A DNA stretch of 64,000 bases from CAYRFQ01 sp964423615 (GCA_964423615.1 CAYRFQ010000006.1:1-64000), one strand, 5' to 3'. Counted from the first letter of the stretch, positions 9,147 to 19,000 are shown. The notes: generated by a model not told the origin, from the sequence alone. A program made the numbers and translations.

Positions 9147-9575
9147 TCAGTCCTCCGGATGAAGCCGGGCAAGTTCGTCCCGAAGCCTTTGCAGTGTTTC
9201 ATTTCCGAGATTTCCCAATCGGCGTTCTGGGTAATACAATCGAAGTCTGTGAAACCGGAAATAGCGAGGAACGGTCTCGAATGCAGTCCGCTTGTCGAGG
9301 CCATTTTGGTCCGTCGCCTCGACATGGATATACCGCCACGAATAGCGAACCTTGGCCGAATCGGTCCCTTTCACCAACCCGCCTTCCCGTTTGGCAGAAC
9401 GGTAATTGAAACAAGCCCCAGGATGGTCGGAAGAGGATACGTTTTCGAAATCCCAATGCTTGTTGGGGATCATAAACACTTCCCCTAGTAGGTCGCGATC
9501 AGGTTGGAACGCATCTTCGGCTTCCATGTCCGGCCTCACCTCAGTTCCGGTAGCTTCGCTTGCTTGGTGGTCCAT
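9147..9575 (-). CDS. Hypothetical protein, first gene of TPR operon
   Basis: No family recognised. The best-looking segment is at the C-terminus, with alternating aromatic and basic residues (CFNYRSAKREGG, YSWRYIHVEA, RYFRFHRLRLYYPERRLG) suggesting a beta-sheet with a basic face. The reading frame is open up to 9761, but that start would overlap the GTG and Shine-Dalgarno of the divergent HEPN gene at 9746. I therefore placed the start at ATG 9575 (142 aa); GTG codons near 9700 are also possible. It lies six bases upstream of the sigma-like gene, so it is probably the first gene of the four-gene operon. Confidence 0.45.
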   Translation of the reverse strand: MDHQASEATGTEVRPDMEAEDAFQPDRDLLGEVFMIPNKHWDFENVSSSDHPGACFNYRSAKREGGLVKGTDSAKVRYSWRYIHVEATDQNGLDKRTAFETVPRYFRFHRLRLYYPERRLGNLGNETLQRLRDELARLHPED

Positions 9576-9745
9576 AAAAAACTCGCTTGGAAAATCTTCG
9601 ACAAACTCGGACGTCTCGCGGCAATCGCAGTTACCCGAAAAACGGTCTGCCAATTGCAGTTTGGGACTACGGCTGTAGTATATAACGCAGCCATCCACCC
9701 GCACAGGCCTTACAAGTTGGGCCGTTTTGAACCAGGAGTTCGCCC

Positions 9746-10651
9746 GTGTCCGATGTCCCACAAGACGACTTCGACGAGATTACCCACTGGCACTTCGCAG
9801 TTGGTGGAATCGATACTCAACAAGAAGTCTTGGAGCTGGGAGGGCCGTTCTTGCTTCGGCGGCTCAAGCAGTTTCCGACCCATGAGGATCTCGCCCTCAG
9901 CCTGACGAGTCTGCCAGTCGCCGGCGCAATGGCGTTGTATGGCGAGAAGATTATCCAGCACGAATTAGTCATTGATGCCGAACGGTTCGAAGACAACCTC
10001 GAACAAATCTTCCCAACGGCAGAAGCCATCCTGGCTGGTCTCCGCATTTGCACAAGCACGGAAATCGTATGCCCGGCCGTTTGTGAGCGATCATGGGATG
10101 ATCTTGAGTCGACCCCGCCCAACCAGTGTCGAGCTTACCACTTCGAACGAGGGTTGTCGCACAAACTTGCCGTCGAACCCCATCTTGTCTTGCCAGAGGA
10201 CATGGATTGGTTACGCAACAATCTCGGAACCATCGTGGAACTTACCGAACACGAGGGCTTCCAAACGGCTGTCGAAGCCCTTTGCACTTACATGCTTGCT
10301 GCCAACGACCGAATGAAAGCCGCACAACTCTGGGCAGGGGTAGAAGCGTTATTTGGTCGGCGACTTGGGGAAGTTGGATATCGGTTGCGTATTATGACTG
10401 CTTTATTGGTTGAGGAGAACGGCCTGGAGCGCCGAAAACATTTCAAACGATTCAAAAAATTGTATAACACTCGCTCAAACGCTGTTCATGGTGGAAAACT
10501 TAAGACCGAAGAACTGATGTCTCACCTGGGTGAAGTCCGTGATTTGCTAGCTCGACTGCTCAGCAAGGTGGTTGCAATTGGGAAAGTGCCAAACGATGAC
10601 GATTTCGAAGAAATGTTATTCGAGCATAAACTCGGACAATCTGAGTTGTGA
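9746..10651 (+). CDS. HEPN (ApeA-like) domain protein
   Basis: A 301-residue protein whose C-terminal third carries the HEPN signature. Helices rich in Leu/Ala (LWAGVEALFGRRLGE, RIMTALLVEENG) precede YNTRSNAVHGG, giving the Rx4H motif at Arg243 and His248. HEPN domains of this kind are usually metal-independent RNases in toxin and abortive-infection systems, including Apea-type proteins. The N-terminal 170 residues are unassigned. The GTG start at 9746 is supported by AGGAG at 9734-9738. It is transcribed toward hsdM, which starts 54 bases after its stop, and away from the TPR operon. It could be an accessory effector of either; both ideas are inference. Confidence 0.72.
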   Translation: MSDVPQDDFDEITHWHFAVGGIDTQQEVLELGGPFLLRRLKQFPTHEDLALSLTSLPVAGAMALYGEKIIQHELVIDAERFEDNLEQIFPTAEAILAGLRICTSTEIVCPAVCERSWDDLESTPPNQCRAYHFERGLSHKLAVEPHLVLPEDMDWLRNNLGTIVELTEHEGFQTAVEALCTYMLAANDRMKAAQLWAGVEALFGRRLGEVGYRLRIMTALLVEENGLERRKHFKRFKKLYNTRSNAVHGGKLKTEELMSHLGEVRDLLARLLSKVVAIGKVPNDDDFEEMLFEHKLGQSEL

Positions 10652-10705
10652 GCCGTTAATCAAAGACGGATGACAAAACACAAGAATTTTGAGGATGCAT
10701 AATCG

Positions 10706-12802
10706 ATGGGTAATCATGGCGAAATTGTTTCTTTCATCTGGAGCGTGGCAGACCTTATTCGCGACTCGTTCAAGCGCGGCCACTACCAGGACGTGATTTT
10801 ACCCTTCACCGTCCTGCGAAGGATCGACGCTGTCCTTGCACCGACACGGCAGAAAGTGTTCGAGACTTTTACCAAGCTCGATGGAAAACTCGACAACCTT
10901 GAGCCACAACTCTGTAAGGCGTCCGGATTCGCGTTTTACAACAAATCAAAGTACAACTTCCGAACGCTCCTCGACGAACCCCAACAACTCGCCGCGAACT
11001 TAGGGGCCTACATCACTGGTTTCTCGCCGAACATGTACGACGTCATCGAGAAATTCGATTTCCAGAACACAATCGCCAGGCTCGAGGCGGCCAACTTACT
11101 GTATCGCGTCGTAGAACGCTTCGCCGACGTTGACCTGTCGCCGGATCGGCTCACCAACCATGATATGGGCTACGTTTTCGAGGAACTCATCCGGAAGTTC
11201 AACGAGGCCCTCGACGAAAATCCTGGGGAGCACTTCACACCCCGCGAGGTCATTCGCTTGATGGTCACTCTCATCACGGCCCAAGACCATCAAAAGCTCA
11301 CAGTCGGCAAGGCCATCCGTACCGTCTACGACCCGTGTTGTGGGTCGGGCGGCATGCTCACCATCGGCAAGGACTGGATTCACGAGATCAACCCCGAAGC
11401 CGACGTCCATCTATTCGGCCAGGAGGTGAATCCGCAGACGTTCGCAGTTTGCAAGTCTGACTTGTTCATCAAGAGTAAGCCGGAAGAGAGCCGCGATGCC
11501 GAAAACATCGCCTTCGGGAGCGTCCTTTCGCACGACGGTCACTCGGAGCACACATTCGACTACCTGCTCGCCAATCCTCCGTATGGCAAAGACTGGAACC
11601 TCGATTCGGATGAAGTTCGCAAAGAAGCCGCCAAACCCAAAGAATCCCATAGCCGGTTTTACGCCGGACTTCCACGGATTAGCGACGGCCAACTCCTATT
11701 CCTACAGCACATGCTTGGCCGCATGCATCATCCGACCCAAGGAACGAGCCGCGTTAGCATCATCATGAACGGCTCGCCATTGTTTACTGGCGACGCTGGC
11801 TCCGGGGAAAGTCGAATCCGTCGTTGGATTCTCGAGGAAGATTATCTCGAAGCCTTGATCGCGCTGCCGCAGCAACTCTTTTACAACACCGGCATCAGCA
11901 CTTACGTCTGGGTTCTCACCAACAACAAGGCGGAGGATCGCAAGGGCAAGGTGTTGCTCATCGACGCGACCGAGGCTTGGCTCCCGCGACGGAAAAGTTT
12001 GGGCGAGAAACGACGGGACATCCCCGACGGTGTCGATCGCACCGAGAACTACATCCCATACATCGTGAAGATGTTCGAGGACTTCACCGATGCCACCGTG
12101 ACGATTCCGGCAGACCCGCCGAAGGAACTCCGCAGCAAAGTTTTTCTGACGACTGACTTTGGATACCGCAAGGTTACCATCGAACGCCCGTTGAAGCTCA
12201 ACTTCCAAGCAAGCTCCGAACGAATCGAACGTCTGCAGCAGATCACGACGTTCGTGAACTTGGCGACGAGCAAAAAGAAGAACGAAGACGAAAAAGCCAA
12301 GGCCGAAGCCGAGGGCAAACGACAACAAGAGGCAATCCTCGAGGCGTTGGCGACACTGCCAGGAGAACTCTTCAAGAATCGCGAGGCTTTCGTGGAAGAG
12401 TTGAACGCCGCTCTCAAACGAAACGGACTCAAGATCACTGCCGCGATCCGCAAAGCCATCCTCACGGCCCTCAGCGAACGAGACGAAACCGCCGAGGTCT
12501 GTCTCGACAAGGAAGGCAATCCGGAACCCGACACCGAACTACGCGACACCGAGAACGTGCCACTCAGCGAAAAAGTGCAACCGTTCTTCGAGAGAGAGGT
12601 TAAGCCTCATGTGCCGGATGCCTGGGTTAACGAATCGATCCGAGACGAGAAAGACGGCGAAATCGGCGTTGTGGGCTACGAGATCAACTTCAATCGATAT
12701 TTCTACCGCTACCAGCCGCCGCGACCGTTGGAAGAAATCGAAGCCGACATCAAGGCGGTCGAGCAAGATGTGCTCAAGTTGCTCAAGGAGGTTGCCGGAT
12801 GA
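10706..12802 (+). CDS. hsdM: Type I restriction-modification methyltransferase subunit HsdM
   Basis: A 698-residue N6-adenine methyltransferase subunit. The N-terminal 150 residues match the HsdM helical domain (IVSFIWSVADLIRDSF, ILPFTVLRRID). The catalytic core shows FTPREVIRLM near residue 177, the SAM-binding motif I PCCGSGGM near residues 210-217 and the catalytic NPPY motif near residue 290. It is longer than a typical HsdM: residues after about 490 contain a Lys/Glu-rich coiled coil and an extra alpha/beta tail. HsdM modifies host DNA at the site chosen by HsdS and forms part of the restriction complex. hsdS and hsdR lie 1.9 kb downstream, separated by several unrelated small genes. Confidence 0.95.
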   Translation: MGNHGEIVSFIWSVADLIRDSFKRGHYQDVILPFTVLRRIDAVLAPTRQKVFETFTKLDGKLDNLEPQLCKASGFAFYNKSKYNFRTLLDEPQQLAANLGAYITGFSPNMYDVIEKFDFQNTIARLEAANLLYRVVERFADVDLSPDRLTNHDMGYVFEELIRKFNEALDENPGEHFTPREVIRLMVTLITAQDHQKLTVGKAIRTVYDPCCGSGGMLTIGKDWIHEINPEADVHLFGQEVNPQTFAVCKSDLFIKSKPEESRDAENIAFGSVLSHDGHSEHTFDYLLANPPYGKDWNLDSDEVRKEAAKPKESHSRFYAGLPRISDGQLLFLQHMLGRMHHPTQGTSRVSIIMNGSPLFTGDAGSGESRIRRWILEEDYLEALIALPQQLFYNTGISTYVWVLTNNKAEDRKGKVLLIDATEAWLPRRKSLGEKRRDIPDGVDRTENYIPYIVKMFEDFTDATVTIPADPPKELRSKVFLTTDFGYRKVTIERPLKLNFQASSERIERLQQITTFVNLATSKKKNEDEKAKAEAEGKRQQEAILEALATLPGELFKNREAFVEELNAALKRNGLKITAAIRKAILTALSERDETAEVCLDKEGNPEPDTELRDTENVPLSEKVQPFFEREVKPHVPDAWVNESIRDEKDGEIGVVGYEINFNRYFYRYQPPRPLEEIEADIKAVEQDVLKLLKEVAG

Positions 12803-13125
12803 CGTTTGCTCGGTTGTTGCCCCGTCTCGCGAAACCTGGCAACCTGGTAACCCAACCTGGTAACCTCACCGGCTTCTCTGGCAACCTGTGCAGCTTGCCT
12901 GGTAACCTCACCGGCTTATCTGTGGGGTTAGCCCATTATCTGCGGGGCGAAATCTGTTATCTGTGGAGTTCCAAGTCCTTATCTGGGGGCTCGGAGTTGT
13001 TATCTGCGGGGTTATGTTCACTGTTTGCGAGATTGTTGGGACACTGTCGCAACAAATTGGGTTGATACTATTTTGTCGACGCTGTCGGCAAAATGTTCGT
13101 CAGCCGCCTAAGAGAGGCCCTCTGA
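12803..13125. repeat. Degenerate ~21-bp tandem repeat after hsdM
   Basis: Between 12857 and about 13025 the sequence repeats with a 20-22 bp period. CTGGYAACC cores begin at 12857, 12878 and 12899, followed by TTATCTGYGGGG-like cores at 12916, 12936, 12957, 12979 and 13000. Two more CTGGYAACC copies, more tightly spaced, lie at 12836 and 12844. A frame starting in the ATGA that ends hsdM (12799) reads through to 13065 as Leu/Gly-rich heptads (PGNLTGF, SGNLCSL, PGNLTGL), but it has no family match and I do not call it a gene. Spacing of two helical turns would also suit a protein-binding array. Confidence 0.7.
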
Positions 13126-13359
13126 ATGGCACAAGAAATCAACGAGAAAAAACGAACCTTCACCGATGAGATCTTGAGCAAGGACATGGCTGCGATCCTT
13201 CGCACCAAGACCCCTGCGGAACGGCTCGCCATAGCCTTCCGGATGTGGTCGTTTGCTCGAAAGATGATCCGGCAAACGGCAGAAGTCCAACATCCGGAAT
13301 GGACCGACGCGGAACTCGACCGACACGTCGCCCGGAGGATGTCGCATGGAGCAGTCTGA
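13126..13359 (+). CDS. Small partner of nucleotidyltransferase, possible antitoxin
   Basis: A 77-residue basic, helical protein (AAILRTKTPAERLAIAF, FARKMIRQTAEVQHP, then ELDRHVARRMSHG). I recognise no named family, although the pattern of a short helical protein directly before a nucleotidyltransferase recalls two-gene toxin-antitoxin modules. Its end overlaps the next gene by 14 bases. A degraded copy of its last 57 bases occurs at 14453-14509. The function is unknown; a structural partner or antitoxin role is inferred from gene order. Confidence 0.65.
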   Translation: MAQEINEKKRTFTDEILSKDMAAILRTKTPAERLAIAFRMWSFARKMIRQTAEVQHPEWTDAELDRHVARRMSHGAV

Positions 13360-13918
13360 GTTACTCAAGCATCTGGCCAGCACTCTCGACCAAATGGGTG
13401 TGCCTTATCTGGTTACAGGCTCCATGGCTTCGATTGCGTACGGTGAGCCGAGGTTTACCAACGATATCGATGTTGTGGTGGCTCTCCCTGTCGACAAGGT
13501 GCCCGCTTTGTGTGCTGCCTTTCCGGCACCCGACTACCACTGCTCGGAGGATTCCGCGCTCAAAGCTGTCCGCGATGGATTCCAATTCAACATCCTGAGC
13601 CCCGCTTCCGGGTTGAAGATCGATGTGATCGTTGCGACAGATTCCGAGTTTGATCGGTCACGACTCGCACGCGGCGTCCGACTCCCTACTGGCGAGGATT
13701 TCGAGGTCACCTTCGCATCGGCTGAAGATCTGATCGTCAAGAAACTGCTGTACTTCCAAGAAGGAGGTTCCGAAAAGCACCTCCGAGACATCGTTGGGGT
13801 CCTTGAAGTCCAGGGAAAGAATATCGACTCCGAGTATCTCAATGATTGGATTACGAAGTTCGGGCTCGAATCCGAATGGCAGTTGATACAAGACCGAATG
13901 GAAGAAGAGAAGGAATGA
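13346..13918 (+). CDS. Nucleotidyltransferase-fold protein, toxin-like
   Basis: A 190-residue protein of the polymerase-beta-like nucleotidyltransferase fold. The motif is clear: Gly25-Ser26 (TGSMASIAYGE), then Asp40 and Asp42 (NDIDVVV), with a third acidic strand LKIDVIVA near residue 95. The remainder (FASAEDLIVKKLLYFQ, KHLRDIVGVL) matches the helical C-terminal part of AbiEii-like or DUF6036-type proteins. Family members transfer nucleotides to RNA or protein, often as the toxic half of an addiction or abortive-infection pair. It overlaps the upstream 77-residue gene by 14 bases. The pair is inserted between hsdM and hsdS. Confidence 0.78.
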   Translation: MEQSELLKHLASTLDQMGVPYLVTGSMASIAYGEPRFTNDIDVVVALPVDKVPALCAAFPAPDYHCSEDSALKAVRDGFQFNILSPASGLKIDVIVATDSEFDRSRLARGVRLPTGEDFEVTFASAEDLIVKKLLYFQEGGSEKHLRDIVGVLEVQGKNIDSEYLNDWITKFGLESEWQLIQDRMEEEKE

Positions 13919-14088
13919 ATCTCGTGGTTGTTCACGATCAAACGGCATCGGAATCAGGCTCTCCGGCTGTCAAAGGCAATCCACGACACACTGCGACCAT
14001 TCGCTGTCGCGTCGCATGAGCAAAGACTGCTTGGCTGTGTTCTTTCACTACTTGTGACAGGTTCAGCCTTCTTGTGATTGGAGAAATA

Positions 14089-14382
14089 ATGGAACCGGAG
14101 ATTTATTCGAGCAAGGACGGAAAGAGTGAGGGGGAAGAATTCCAAGCCTGGTGGGAATCGCACCCTGAGGGGTATTACATCAACTGCCGGTCGTCCGAAG
14201 CCATGCTCCATCGAGTTGGCTGCTGGCACCTCGGCGAACCCGTGAAATGGGACGCAGAGGACGGGGATGTGACGCGCAATCGTAAAGTGTGTCACGACGA
14301 ATGGGTGGTGCTGCTGCGATGGGCAGCGAAGGAGAAGATGGTGTTGGTGCCTTGCGGAGACTGTCTTGCTTCGCCGGGTTGA
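14089..14382 (+). CDS. Small hypothetical protein with Cys/His residues
   Basis: A 97-residue protein starting at ATG 14089 (an in-frame GTG lies upstream at 14074). I do not recognise the family. Four cysteines and several histidines and tryptophans are spread through HPEGYYINCRSSEAML, HRVGCWHL, KVCHDEWVVLLRWA and LVPCGDC, which might bind a metal. No membrane segment or signal peptide is present. It lies alone between the nucleotidyltransferase and the YhcG remnant. Confidence 0.5.
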   Translation: MEPEIYSSKDGKSEGEEFQAWWESHPEGYYINCRSSEAMLHRVGCWHLGEPVKWDAEDGDVTRNRKVCHDEWVVLLRWAAKEKMVLVPCGDCLASPG

Positions 14383-14452
14383 ACCACCGGCCTGGCTCAT
14401 AGCATCATAACAATCGTGAGAGAGCATCCGATAACCGGCGAAGCTCCGACCT

Positions 14453-14509
14453 CCGGAATGGACCGACACGGAACTCGATCAACACGTTGCCCGGAGGATG
14501 TCGCATGGG
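14453..14509 (+). pseudogene. Degraded copy of the 3' end of the 13126 gene
   Basis: These 57 bases closely match 13294-13350, the end of the small partner gene, with only a few substitutions, and would encode PEWTDTELDQHVARRMSHG. No start or upstream part of the gene remains. The copy runs directly into the truncated YhcG fragment, marking an old recombination junction. Confidence 0.75.
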
Positions 14510-14723
14510 TTTTGACAACGAGCGGGAGCCGGATGAGGAATCGCCGCTTGGCCTGATCCTGTGTGAATCGGCGGGAGAGGAACAGGTCGAATTGTTGCAA
14601 CTCGGCGAGAGTGGCATCCGCGTGGCGACGTATCTGACAGAATTGCCGCCGAAATCGCTGCTCCAAGATAAACTGCGGGCGGCTGCGGAACTGGCTCGGG
14701 AACAGTTGAAGGGAGGGGAATGA
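14505..14723 (+). pseudogene. YhcG (DUF1016) nuclease C-terminal fragment
   Basis: The 72 encoded residues match the very end of YhcG-type PDDEXK nucleases: ESPLGLILCESAGEEQVELL, then GIRVATYLTELPPKSLLQDKL. Complete members are about 340 residues, so the N-terminal DUF1016 domain and most of the nuclease core are missing. The catalytic Asp/Glu/Lys strands are not all present, so it should be inactive. It ends just before hsdS (14724), and full YhcG genes are often found beside type I restriction genes, which explains its location. Confidence 0.75.
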
Positions 14724-16088
14724 ATGAGTGTGGTAACACTTGACACCGAAGTTGTTCGACGATGGAAGCGGTATCGGGAATATCAGGATGGAAACCGCAT
14801 CTGGTTTTGCCGACTTCCTGCAACTTGGCAGAGCCGGAAGTTGAAATCGCTTCTCTCGGCAAATGACGGAGGCGTTTGGGGAGAAGATTTTGATGAAAAC
14901 GGGACAATCGTTCTTCGGTCAACAGACGTGACAATTGGCGGAGGCTGGGATTTGACTAATCCTGCTTCCCGCCGCTTGACGCATAACGAGATACGAAACG
15001 CCTGCTTGAGAGCTGAAGATTTGTTGGTTACGAAATCCAGCGGAAGTGAATTGCACTTGGGCAAAACCGCATTGGTGACTCAAGATATCGAAGACCTCGG
15101 ATGTTGTTTTTCAAATTTCATGCAAAGGCTGCGAACGGAATCTGCGCTTATGCCAAAGTTCCTCTGGTGGTTCTTGAACTCGTCACCGGGGCGAGAGCAA
15201 CTCCTCTTCAATGGTACCACCACAACAGGTTTGGCAAATTTGGGGGGCAGAGTAATCGGAGACACAATCCTACCACTACCCTCTATCCCCGAACAACAAG
15301 CCATCGCAGCGTTCCTCGACCGGGAGACGGCCCGGATCGACGCCCTGATCGAGCGCAAGGAGCGGCTGATCGCCCTGCTGGAGGAGAAACGCCAAGCCGT
15401 CATCAGCCACGCCGTCACCCGCGGACTCGACCCGAGCGTGCCGATGAAGGATTCCGGAGTGGAGTGGCTTGGCATGGTGCCGGAGCATTGGAGGGTAACT
15501 GTTGCCAAGAGGGTTTGTCAGATCTTCGTTCCAGAACGCAGCAAACCAGACATCAATAACGACCACGACGGTTTACCTTGGATAACACCGGAAGACATTG
15601 GCAAACCGACCGTTTCAGCCTCGGTTTCTAATCGTTGGGTAAGTGAAGAAGCAATGACCCGAAATGGCTCTCGTTCTCTCTCAAGTGGCAGTGTGGTTGC
15701 CAGTTGTGTCGGAAGGTTTGCTCTCGCCTCGATCAATAAGGTTCCGTGTATCATCAACCAACAACTACAAGCATATGTCCCCAGAAGGATCAATCCGTTC
15801 TTCTTACGATTCCTAATTATGATATCTGAAGCTTACTTCGGGCAAAACGCAACGGTGACGACTCTTGCGTACGTCAATCAAGAGAAGTTCGGTGAGATGC
15901 CTGTCCTCTTACCTCCTTCAGTCGAGCAAGTCGGAATCGTGAATTGGTTGGATAACAGGATGCCGAGAATCGACACCTTGGAAAAGCAAATCAATGATGG
16001 CATCGATCGCCTTCAAGAATACCGCACCGCCCTCATCTCCGCAGCCGTGACCGGACAAATTGACGTTCGCGACGAGGTGACATCATGA
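14724..16088 (+). CDS. hsdS: Type I restriction-modification specificity subunit HsdS
   Basis: A 454-residue specificity subunit with the usual two target-recognition domains and two conserved spacer helices. The first recognition domain spans about residues 20-185 and ends in LPLPSIPEQQAIAAFLDRE, followed by the helix IDALIERKERLIALLEEKRQ. The second spans about 255-405 and ends in VLLPPSVEQVGIVNWLDNR with a matching helix. HsdS chooses the bipartite DNA site for both HsdM and HsdR. The ATG at 14724 follows a GGGAGGGG motif, and the stop overlaps hsdR by four bases. The recognition sequence cannot be read from the protein. Confidence 0.95.
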   Translation: MSVVTLDTEVVRRWKRYREYQDGNRIWFCRLPATWQSRKLKSLLSANDGGVWGEDFDENGTIVLRSTDVTIGGGWDLTNPASRRLTHNEIRNACLRAEDLLVTKSSGSELHLGKTALVTQDIEDLGCCFSNFMQRLRTESALMPKFLWWFLNSSPGREQLLFNGTTTTGLANLGGRVIGDTILPLPSIPEQQAIAAFLDRETARIDALIERKERLIALLEEKRQAVISHAVTRGLDPSVPMKDSGVEWLGMVPEHWRVTVAKRVCQIFVPERSKPDINNDHDGLPWITPEDIGKPTVSASVSNRWVSEEAMTRNGSRSLSSGSVVASCVGRFALASINKVPCIINQQLQAYVPRRINPFFLRFLIMISEAYFGQNATVTTLAYVNQEKFGEMPVLLPPSVEQVGIVNWLDNRMPRIDTLEKQINDGIDRLQEYRTALISAAVTGQIDVRDEVTS

Positions 16089-19000
16089 CCAAGACCATCT
16101 CCGAACAAACCCTCGAAACCGCCATCGTCGCGGACATGACGAAAGCTCACTACAAAGAGCGTCAACCGTCTGCGTTCGACAAAACGCTTTGCCTCGATCC
16201 CAAGCCGCTCATCGACTTCGTCCAGGCCACACAGCCGAAAGAGTGGAAGAAGTTCACGCAACAACACCCCACCGATGCCCGCGATGTCTTCCTCAAGCGT
16301 GTTGCCCAGGTGGTCGAGCAAGACGGCACCTTGACCGTCCTCCGACAAGGCGTGAAGGTCACCGGCTGCAAGTTCCGCCTCGCCTTCTGGAAGCCCGAAA
16401 CCACCTTCAACCCCGAAACCGAGGTGCTGTACAAGGCGAACATGTTCACCGTCATGCGCCAGGTCCGCTACAGCGAGAAGACCGAACACAGTCTCGACCT
16501 GATGCTGTTCCTGAACGGCCTGCCGCTGTTCACCGCCGAACTCAAGAACCCGCTCAACGGCCAGGACGTGACCGACGCCATTACGCAATACCGCCGCAAC
16601 CGCGACCCACGCGAGCCGATATTCGCTCTCGGTCGGTGCCTGGCCCACTTCGCCGTCGATCCGTTCCTCGTCTACATGACCACACACCTCAAGGGAGACG
16701 AGACGTTCTTCCTGCCGTTCAACCGTGGCGATGGCGAAGGCCCCCAACGCGGTGCCGGCAACCCGTCACCCAAGCTCGGCGAAGGCTTCTCGACGGCCTA
16801 CCTGTGGCGGGAAGTGTGGGCCATCGACAGCGTTCTTGACCTGATGCAATACTTCATCCAGGACGTCCGCGACCGCGACGATCAGGGAAAGCTCAAGCGA
16901 ACGGTGATCTTCCCACGGTATCACCAACTCGACTCCGTCCGCCGACTCGTGGCCCACGCCCGCGAACACGGACCGGGCCAGAACTACTTGGTCCAACACA
17001 GCGCCGGTTCGGGTAAGTCGAACTCGATTGCGTGGCTGGCCCATCGGCTCGCGTCACTCCACGGCAAGGACGAAAAGCGGGTCTTTGACACGGTGATCGT
17101 GGTGACCGACCGCCGTGCCCTCGACCGACAGTTGAGCCGGACGGTCAGTTCGTTCGAGCAAACCGCCGGACTCGTCGAGCACATCGACAAAGGCGGCAAA
17201 CATCTCAAGGAAGCCCTCGAGGCCGGCAAACAGATCATCATAACCACGCTGCAGAAGTTCCCGGTCGTCCTTGAGCAAATCCGGAAGCTCGAAGAGGAAT
17301 GGCGAAAACAGCAAGAAGAACTCGGACGCAAACCCGACGAGAAGGAGAAGCCCGAGTTTTACAAACTCAAGGGCTATCGATTCGCATTGGTCCTCGACGA
17401 AGCCCACTCGTCGCAGGGTGGCGACGCCAGCAAAGAAATGAAATCAACACTTCGAGTCAGTTCCGACGACGAAGATGAGATGTCGATAGAAGCGATAGCC
17501 CTCAAAGACCAACAGGCCCGCGGGCGAATGAAGAACGTCAGCACATTTGCGTTCACAGCCACTCCCAAACAAGAAACGCTCGAGCTGTTCGGTTCTCCAA
17601 AACCAGAGGGCGGTTTCGAGCCATTCAGTTTGTACAGCATGCGGCAAGCGATCGACGAGGGCTTTATCCTCGACGTGCTCAAGAACTACATTCCCTACCG
17701 CATTTACTGGACGCTGCTCAAGAAAGTGAAGGAGGACCCCAAATACGACAAGCAAAAAGCCAGCGCGTTGCTCACGCGGTTTGTCGCCGAGAATCCGAAA
17801 ACCATTCGGCAGAAAATCGAAGTGGTCGTCAACCACCTCGACACGAAGGTTCTCGACAAAATCAACAACCGGGCCAGGGCGATGCTCGTGACGAGTTCGC
17901 GACAACAGGCCGTGGCTTACAAACTCGAGGTGGACAAATACCTCGCCGAGAGAGGACTCAAATGGAAGGCCGTGGTCGCCTTTTCGGACACCATCACCGA
18001 CGAAGACACGAAGAAGGACTACACCGAAGCCGGCATGAACGGCTTTCCCGAAACGCACACCGCCGAGAAGTTTGCGACCGATCCCTATCGACTGTTGATC
18101 GTGGCCAACAAGTTCCAAACCGGCTTCGACCAACCGTTGTTGCACACGATGTACGTGGACAAGAAACTTGCAGGAGTGAACGCCGTCCAAACGCTCTCGC
18201 GGTTGAACCGGACACACCCCAGCAAGGACGACACATGTATCCTCGACTTCGCCGACAACGCCGAACGAGTCCGCGAGGCGTTCAGTCGCTACTACGACCA
18301 AACGAGCCTGGAAGAAGGGACCGACCCGAATGTGTTGTACACGCTGGAAAGTGAGTTGAAGAAATATGGTTTCTACTTCACCTCGGACCTTGAGGCGTTC
18401 GCGGAGCAGTTCTATTCGAAACGACCGGTGATGGAGAAGATCTACGCCACACTCAAACCGATCGTCGAGCGAGTCCAAGAAGCCGAAGAGGCCGACGCTC
18501 GTGAGTTCCGCGGCCTCTTGAATAAATACGGCAAGCTTTATGCCTTCCTCGGACAAGTGCTCCCGTTCACCGACCCAGACTTGGAGCAACTCTACCAGTT
18601 CTGCCGATGCCTCGTGAGGTTGCTGCCAGTCTCAAGAGAGGAACAACCGCGAGAACTGCAAAAGTTTGTGGACGTCAACACCGTCCGACTGGTCCAAGCT
18701 GCTCGAGAGGATGTGAAACCCGAATCGGGCCAAGGAGTTCTCGAACCCAAAAAAGCGGGTGTCGCCGGTGGCAAGCCAGAAGAACAACTCGAGCCGTTGT
18801 CGGAAATCTTGAAGCTGCTTAACGAACGCTTCGGCACCGACTTCCAAGAAGAAGATGAACAGTTTCTTGAAACTCTCGAGGAGAAACTCGACGAAGACGA
18901 CGGACTTGCCGCGAGCTTCGCCGTCAACACCCGCGAGAATGCCCGACTCACCTTCGACCACAAAGTCCGCGACCATGTCCAAGATATGATCGATACGAAC

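Noticed and set aside
12857..13025. CRISPR-like array
   Set aside because: The period is only 20-22 bp with no spacer of normal length and the units drift, so it is a degenerate tandem repeat. No cas genes lie near; the Cas4-like nuclease belongs to another cluster.
12799..13065. Small gene starting in the hsdM stop
   Set aside because: The heptad-like product is explained by the 21-bp DNA repeat and has no family match; kept as a repeat with the coding option noted.
17444..18589. 381-codon open frame on the minus strand
   Set aside because: It lies wholly within hsdR on the opposite strand and shows no motif; hsdR has strong family evidence.
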